Positions 6,010-8,860 of a DNA stretch of 8,860 bases are shown one piece after another. The stretch is from the NCBI GenBank assembly GCA_030628905.1, contig DAOVQB010000190.1, positions 1 to 8,860 on the forward strand, given 5' to 3'. Position numbers and translations under genes: made by a program. This DNA is from DAOVQB01 sp023128935. Lineage in GTDB: Bacteria; Eisenbacteria; RBG-16-71-46; CAIMUX01; WJJG01. The notes below the pieces were generated by a model. The model was not told the DNA's origin and made no database searches. It was given only the letters and a program-made list of their open reading frames with translations. Each line of letters begins with the position of its first letter. Position 1 is the stretch's first letter.

Positions 6010-6840
6010 CTATTTGATCTGTTTGAGAAGGCGGCGGAGGAGTTGGGGGAGCCTGCGTCGGATCCAGGGCGGTCCCGCGATCTCGAAGTTTGGTGCCCAT
6101 CGGAGAAGATCAAGCAGGAAGCTGTCAGGGTCGTCTGCGGTGGCGGTGGCTTCGATCCCCCCGTCGGTCAGTAGCTGTATCTCACTGTGGTGAAAAAGTC
6201 CGGCCCTCAAGACCTCCGGCGCGACTGTCCGGTCGAATCTGAGCAGGATCGTTACGGGGCCGGCCTCGCCTGATTGCCCGTCGCTATCGCGCTTTGCCGG
6301 GCGCCTAGCGGTGGACGGGCGCCTGGACCCGATGCCGCGTGCAGGGGTTTTGGATGCAGTTCGTGCTCTGGTTCCTGCTGCTGGATGATCGGCCGCCGGA
6401 TGATCGGCCGCCGGATGATCGGCTGCGGGATGATCGGCCGCCGGATGATCGGCTGCGGGATGGGGCGGGACTACCGGGAGCAGGTGCGAGATCTGTTGCA
6501 GGAGCCGCTGAAGCGACTCGCCGAGTGCACTCTCGCCGATCTCCCCGCGTCGCAAGAGGTTTCGGGCCATCCCGATCGACTCCTCGGCGGGTAGATCGGG
6601 CAGACTGGGCCGGAATGGGCGCCCATAAGCGTATCCCCTCTGTGTGGGGCTGAAGGTGATGGGAGCCCTGAATTTGGATCGCAGGCTCTGAACGTCCCGA
6701 TGGATGGTACCTGGTGAGACACCTAGATCCCGGGCCAGAACAGGGGCGCTCGGAAACTCGCCCCCCTGAAGGGCTGCATCGATCCAGTAGAATCGCCGGA
6801 GCTGTGAGCGCTTGAATATCATGTTCCTGCTGGGCCTCAT
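6010..6840 (-). CDS. HTH transcriptional regulator related to WYL family, WYL domain replaced by PAADH repeats
   Basis: This is a 276-residue protein. Residues about 11-58 form a winged HTH of the DeoR/HTH_11 type (RSQLRRFYWIDAAL, then LARDLGVSPGTIHRDVQSLR), followed by the wing-like ITFSPTQRGYAYGRPF (61-76). Residues about 80-122 (LPAEESIGMARNLL ... LQRLLQQISHLLP) match the helical linker that normally leads into a WYL sensor domain. No WYL domain follows: residues 126-155 are tandem PAADH units, and 156-195 are a basic Ser/Arg/Pro-rich stretch. From 196 to 273 (VTILLRFD ... HHSEIQLLTDGGIEATATAD ... LRWAPNFEIAGPPWIRRRL) the sequence resembles the WCX extension at the C-terminus of WYL regulators. 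It probably binds DNA in its own promoter region or at neighbouring genes; its effector is unknown. Start uncertain: Met1 lacks a ribosome site, while Met7 (6822) has AGCAGGA just before it. It is divergent from the outer-membrane protein gene and upstream of ispG. Confidence 0.8.
   Translation of the reverse strand: MRPSRNMIFKRSQLRRFYWIDAALQGGEFPSAPVLARDLGVSPGTIHRDVQSLRSKFRAPITFSPTQRGYAYGRPFRPSLPDLPAEESIGMARNLLRRGEIGESALGESLQRLLQQISHLLPVVPPHPAADHPAADHPAADHPAADHPAADHPAAGTRARTASKTPARGIGSRRPSTARRPAKRDSDGQSGEAGPVTILLRFDRTVAPEVLRAGLFHHSEIQLLTDGGIEATATADDPDSFLLDLLRWAPNFEIAGPPWIRRRLPQLLRRLLKQIK
6383..6457 (-). repeat. Five tandem 15-bp units encoding PAADH
   Basis: The plus-strand unit GGATGATCGGCYGCS occurs five times without gaps (6383, 6398, 6413, 6428, 6443), and a sixth partial copy begins at 6458. 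Units 2-3 (6398-6427) and 4-5 (6428-6457) are identical 30-bp blocks, which points to a recent 30-bp duplication. The length is a multiple of three, so gain or loss of units would only lengthen or shorten the PAADH tract in the regulator. Confidence 0.92.
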
Positions 6841-6870
6841 CCAGATCGCAAGAGCGATGATTCGTCGGGT

Positions 6871-6900
6871 ATTCTAGATGCAGGACAAGGTTGAGTTCAA
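6871..6900 (-). promoter_or_regulatory. Predicted sigma70-like promoter of the regulator gene
   Basis: On the minus strand TTGAAC (6900-6895; 4/6 to TTGACA), an 18-bp spacer and TAGAAT (6876-6871; 5/6 to TATAAT) are followed by the regulator start about 30 bp on (ATG 6840, or 6822). The -35 box lies inside the proximal copy of the 26-bp repeat; the distal copy has the same TTGAAC but no -10 at the right distance. Confidence 0.4.
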
Positions 6901-6904
6901 GGTG
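6879..6904. repeat. 26-bp direct repeat, copy 1
   Basis: This copy starts TGCAGGACAAGG and ends TTGAGTTCAAGGTG. It matches copy 2 at 25 of 26 positions (C/T at position 7). It contains two AAGGT motifs 12 bp apart and the small dyad TTGA-GT-TCAA, and covers the predicted -35 box of the regulator promoter. Confidence 0.9.
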
Positions 6905-6948
6905 CGCAAGATCCAGTTACGGCTATGCGGTCGAGAATCGCCCGCCGG

Positions 6949-6974
6949 TGCAGGATAAGGTTGAGTTCAAGGTG
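6949..6974. repeat. 26-bp direct repeat, copy 2
   Basis: This copy starts TGCAGGATAAGG and ends TTGAGTTCAAGGTG. It begins exactly 70 bp after copy 1. Because 70 is not a multiple of three, the copies cannot share a reading frame, which argues for a DNA-level role or a non-coding duplication. Confidence 0.9.
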
Positions 6975-7114
6975 TCCCAAACCCGGTACCGCCCGTCCGG
7001 GTCGGAATCGGCTTGGATGGATCATCTGCCTGATATTTGGGCAGCGTGTTGTACATGGGGCACCCTGCGCGGAAGACTAGGCGGCCTCCGCCCAGTCGTC
7101 GGAAAGGTGATAGT

Positions 7115-7126
7115 TTGTCCGGACAA
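7115..7126. promoter_or_regulatory. 12-bp palindrome, possible operator
   Basis: TTGTCCGGACAA is its own reverse complement. It lies 73-84 bp upstream of GTG 7199, but inside the gene if ATG 7055 is used. A dyad of this size occurs by chance fairly often, so the operator role is tentative. Confidence 0.3.
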
Positions 7127-7198
7127 GTCCGAAGTAACAGCACAGGTTGGGGGATCCAGCAATCGCCGCTAGCCGCAACTTCTGTCCAGTCCTCTGCC

Positions 7199-8860
7199 GT
7201 GGTCCATAGCGTTGTCTGTGCCAGCCTTCTTCAGCACCGCCTGCTCTCCACGCAACTCAATCGAGGTTGCGCTCTCCTGCGCGTCCTACTCCTGATCCTT
7301 CTACTCTGTGTGGTTTGCCTGCCGCTCGTCCATGCCTCGGCTAGGCAACAGGTAGGCGAGGCGGCCTACGTTGATCTCCCGTGCGGTTGCGCCTACTTGC
7401 GAACGCTCACGATCCGGTGCGGCAATATCTTCCCCCCGGAAGATCCCTACGCTCAATTGATCTTTGCCCGTTGGGCCAATGCACTCCATGTCGTGACCCG
7501 CGAGAGTGTCATCCGGCGTAGCCTGCATTTTCGGGAGGGGGACTTGGTGTGCCGGGAGGATCTGGAGGTCACGATCCGAAGATTGCGGACCTACGCCATC
7601 CTGCACAACAATATCGAGCTCCATGTGCAGGTCGAAGGCGACTCGATGGACCTGACCGTGGCCACACGTGATGTCTGGACCACCAGGCCCACCTTCCAGT
7701 TCCACAAGGAAGGCGGGCTTTGGACCTGGTCGGCGGGTCTGCAGGAGTTCAATCTGCTTGGGCTCGGGAAGGGCTTGGGTGTGGCTGTGGGCGAGGATGA
7801 GCTTCAGCCATATTGGGGCCTGTGGTATCAGGATCCGCAGTTCGCTCAGCGTGACATGTATCTGTTCGCTGGGCTGCAGCGCGGCGATGATCTCGAGTCC
7901 GCCCAACTCAAGCTGGGGCGCCGGCAAGATCGGGCCGCGGTCCCGTGGGGCCTGGATCTGGAAGCTACGAGCTATAAGGGCAAGTTCATTGACAGGCGCG
8001 GTGGGCTTGATGGTCCGGAGTGGCGCGAGGATCAATGGCTCGTCAGCATCTCCTGTGGCCCCAGGGTCGCAGGTGCCGGTAGAACAGCTCTGCGATTGAA
8101 GCCCGCGATATACTTCACGAGTGAGCAGTATGATGCCCCGGTGGACTCGACGGAAGCCTCTCGTTTTGGCGCCCCCCTCAAGCCCCGGGAGATCCGCGCG
8201 ATCGGCCTAGAGGTAGACTTCCTGCGCGAGCGCTATTCTCAACGCTCGGGCATCAATGCTATGCATTGCCGCGAGGATTTCAATCTGGGAACAGAGCTGA
8301 GGTTGCTGCTGGGTCGCTCAGCTCGATCCTTCGGTGCGGCCGAGGACGGCCTCTATCTTGAGCTGAAGGCGCTCCAAGGGGTTTCCATGGGTCCCAGGCG
8401 GTTCCTGCTCGGTACGATCTGGGGAGTGGGTCAGATCATTGATGGCTGCGGCCGGGATGTGCGCATCGAAAGCGCACTGCGATACTATCACAATCTGACG
8501 GATCGCCAGACTCTGGCCATGCGCCTACGCGCGGGCTTCGGCGTGCATCTCGCCCCGCAGGACATATTCGTGATGGGATCCAAGCACGGACTGCGGGGCT
8601 ATGAAGCCTACCGTTTCTGGGGAGAGCGAGTGCTCCAGCTCAATATGGAGGACCGTGTTATTCTCCTTAGCGACCTAATGGGACTTGTTACGGTTGGTCT
8701 TGCCGCTTTCGTAGATGGCGGGCTGGCCTGGAGGGCTGGACACCACGAGGAGGCTCGTCCTCGCCTTGGAGCAGGCATCGGATTGCGTTTTCTTGGCAGC
8801 CGCACGCGGGGAACAGTGGCCACGCGCATAGACCTCGGCTTCCCGGTGGTCGGCGCTAAC
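7199..8860 (+). CDS. Omp85/BamA-family outer-membrane protein with one POTRA domain (3' end beyond window)
   Basis: The reading frame stays open from 7034 to the window end. From GTG 7199 it gives 554 residues. A signal peptide is evident: hydrophobic core VLLLILLLCVVCLPLV (residues 29-44) and cleavage-type A-S-A at 46-48. Residues about 67-160 look like a single POTRA domain (RTLTIRCGNIFPPED ... VTRESVIRRSLHFREGDL ... MDLTVATRDVW). From about 165 the sequence alternates like a beta-barrel and begins with GLQEFNLLGLGKG. Residues 464-468 (GLRGY) match the Omp85 L6-loop signature (GxRGY/VRGF). In E. coli BamA this signature lies about 150 residues from the end, so roughly 60 residues are probably missing. 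Such proteins insert or translocate substrates at the outer membrane; this one's substrate is unknown. The start is uncertain: neither GTG 7199 nor ATG 7055 has a good ribosome site, and ATG 7055 would put 76 residues before the signal core. Four Cys lie in or near the POTRA domain (62, 64, 74, 118). Confidence 0.85.
   Translation, partial: MVHSVVCASLLQHRLLSTQLNRGCALLRVLLLILLLCVVCLPLVHASARQQVGEAAYVDLPCGCAYLRTLTIRCGNIFPPEDPYAQLIFARWANALHVVTRESVIRRSLHFREGDLVCREDLEVTIRRLRTYAILHNNIELHVQVEGDSMDLTVATRDVWTTRPTFQFHKEGGLWTWSAGLQEFNLLGLGKGLGVAVGEDELQPYWGLWYQDPQFAQRDMYLFAGLQRGDDLESAQLKLGRRQDRAAVPWGLDLEATSYKGKFIDRRGGLDGPEWREDQWLVSISCGPRVAGAGRTALRLKPAIYFTSEQYDAPVDSTEASRFGAPLKPREIRAIGLEVDFLRERYSQRSGINAMHCREDFNLGTELRLLLGRSARSFGAAEDGLYLELKALQGVSMGPRRFLLGTIWGVGQIIDGCGRDVRIESALRYYHNLTDRQTLAMRLRAGFGVHLAPQDIFVMGSKHGLRGYEAYRFWGERVLQLNMEDRVILLSDLMGLVTVGLAAFVDGGLAWRAGHHEEARPRLGAGIGLRFLGSRTRGTVATRIDLGFPVVGAN

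Larger units (their letters stand above)
6841..7198. other. Divergent intergenic region between regulator and outer-membrane protein gene
   Basis: No well-supported gene lies in this 358-bp stretch. It holds the 26-bp direct repeat pair (6879-6904, 6949-6974), a plausible regulator promoter (6871-6900) and a 12-bp palindrome (7115-7126). The frame of the downstream gene is open from 7034, so part of the right half could be coding if the start is ATG 7055. Confidence 0.55.

Noticed and set aside
6383..6457. CRISPR-like array
   Set aside because: The units are only 15 bp, contiguous without spacers, and code in frame for PAADH inside the regulator.
6891..7172. Plus-strand open frame of 93 codons containing VQDKVEFKV
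   Set aside because: There is no ribosome site and no recognisable domain, and the frame runs across the repeat region. The similar start MQDKVEFKV at 6879 ends after 26 codons, so both are explained by the 26-bp DNA repeat.
7301..8035. Minus-strand open frame of 244 codons
   Set aside because: It lies wholly antisense to the Omp85 gene, whose signal peptide, POTRA pattern and GLRGY motif are convincing. The antisense protein shows no recognisable family and has the composition of a shadow frame.

Overview
The window is high-GC bacterial DNA. A partial Omp85/BamA-type outer-membrane protein at the right end points to a diderm (Gram-negative-type) bacterium. The IspG enzyme, which is the long form with an extra central domain, shows that isoprenoids are made by the MEP pathway. 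The long form is known from Bacteroidetes, Chlamydiae and several other phyla as well as plants, and it is not the short E. coli form. I cannot fix the phylum from sequence alone. No rRNA, tRNA or CRISPR array was seen.

Layout. (1) Positions 1-1949 are one complete insertion-sequence-like element. It begins at the first base of the window, is bounded by 17-bp terminal inverted repeats (one mismatch), and carries two same-strand ORFs: a multi-helix-turn-helix protein and a transposase-like protein. The second appears to have lost most of the DDE catalytic core, so the copy is probably non-autonomous. The reading frames suggest that the two ORFs could be joined by a -1 frameshift at an A5G5 run. 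(2) Positions 1950-2110 are non-coding and hold a perfect 22-bp palindrome lying between two 11-bp direct repeats. (3) Positions 2111-6840 carry three minus-strand genes read in the order regulator, ispG, PLP-dependent decarboxylase, with gaps of 54 and 80 bp; this may be one transcription unit. (4) Positions 6841-7198 form the spacer between divergent genes. It holds a 26-bp direct repeat 70 bp apart, whose proximal copy overlaps a plausible -35 box of the regulator, and a 12-bp palindrome. (5) From about 7199 to the window end runs a plus-strand single-POTRA Omp85 protein that is cut off by the end of the window.

How it may work together. The regulator has the N-terminal HTH and C-terminal extension (WCX-like) of WYL-family regulators. 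Where the WYL sensor domain should be it has a PAADH pentapeptide repeat and a basic, disordered-looking linker. It sits upstream of ispG and the decarboxylase and divergent from the outer-membrane protein, and the duplicated 26-bp sequence in the shared promoter region is a natural candidate for its binding site. The functional link between regulator, isoprenoid synthesis, amino-acid decarboxylation and the outer-membrane protein is inference from position only.
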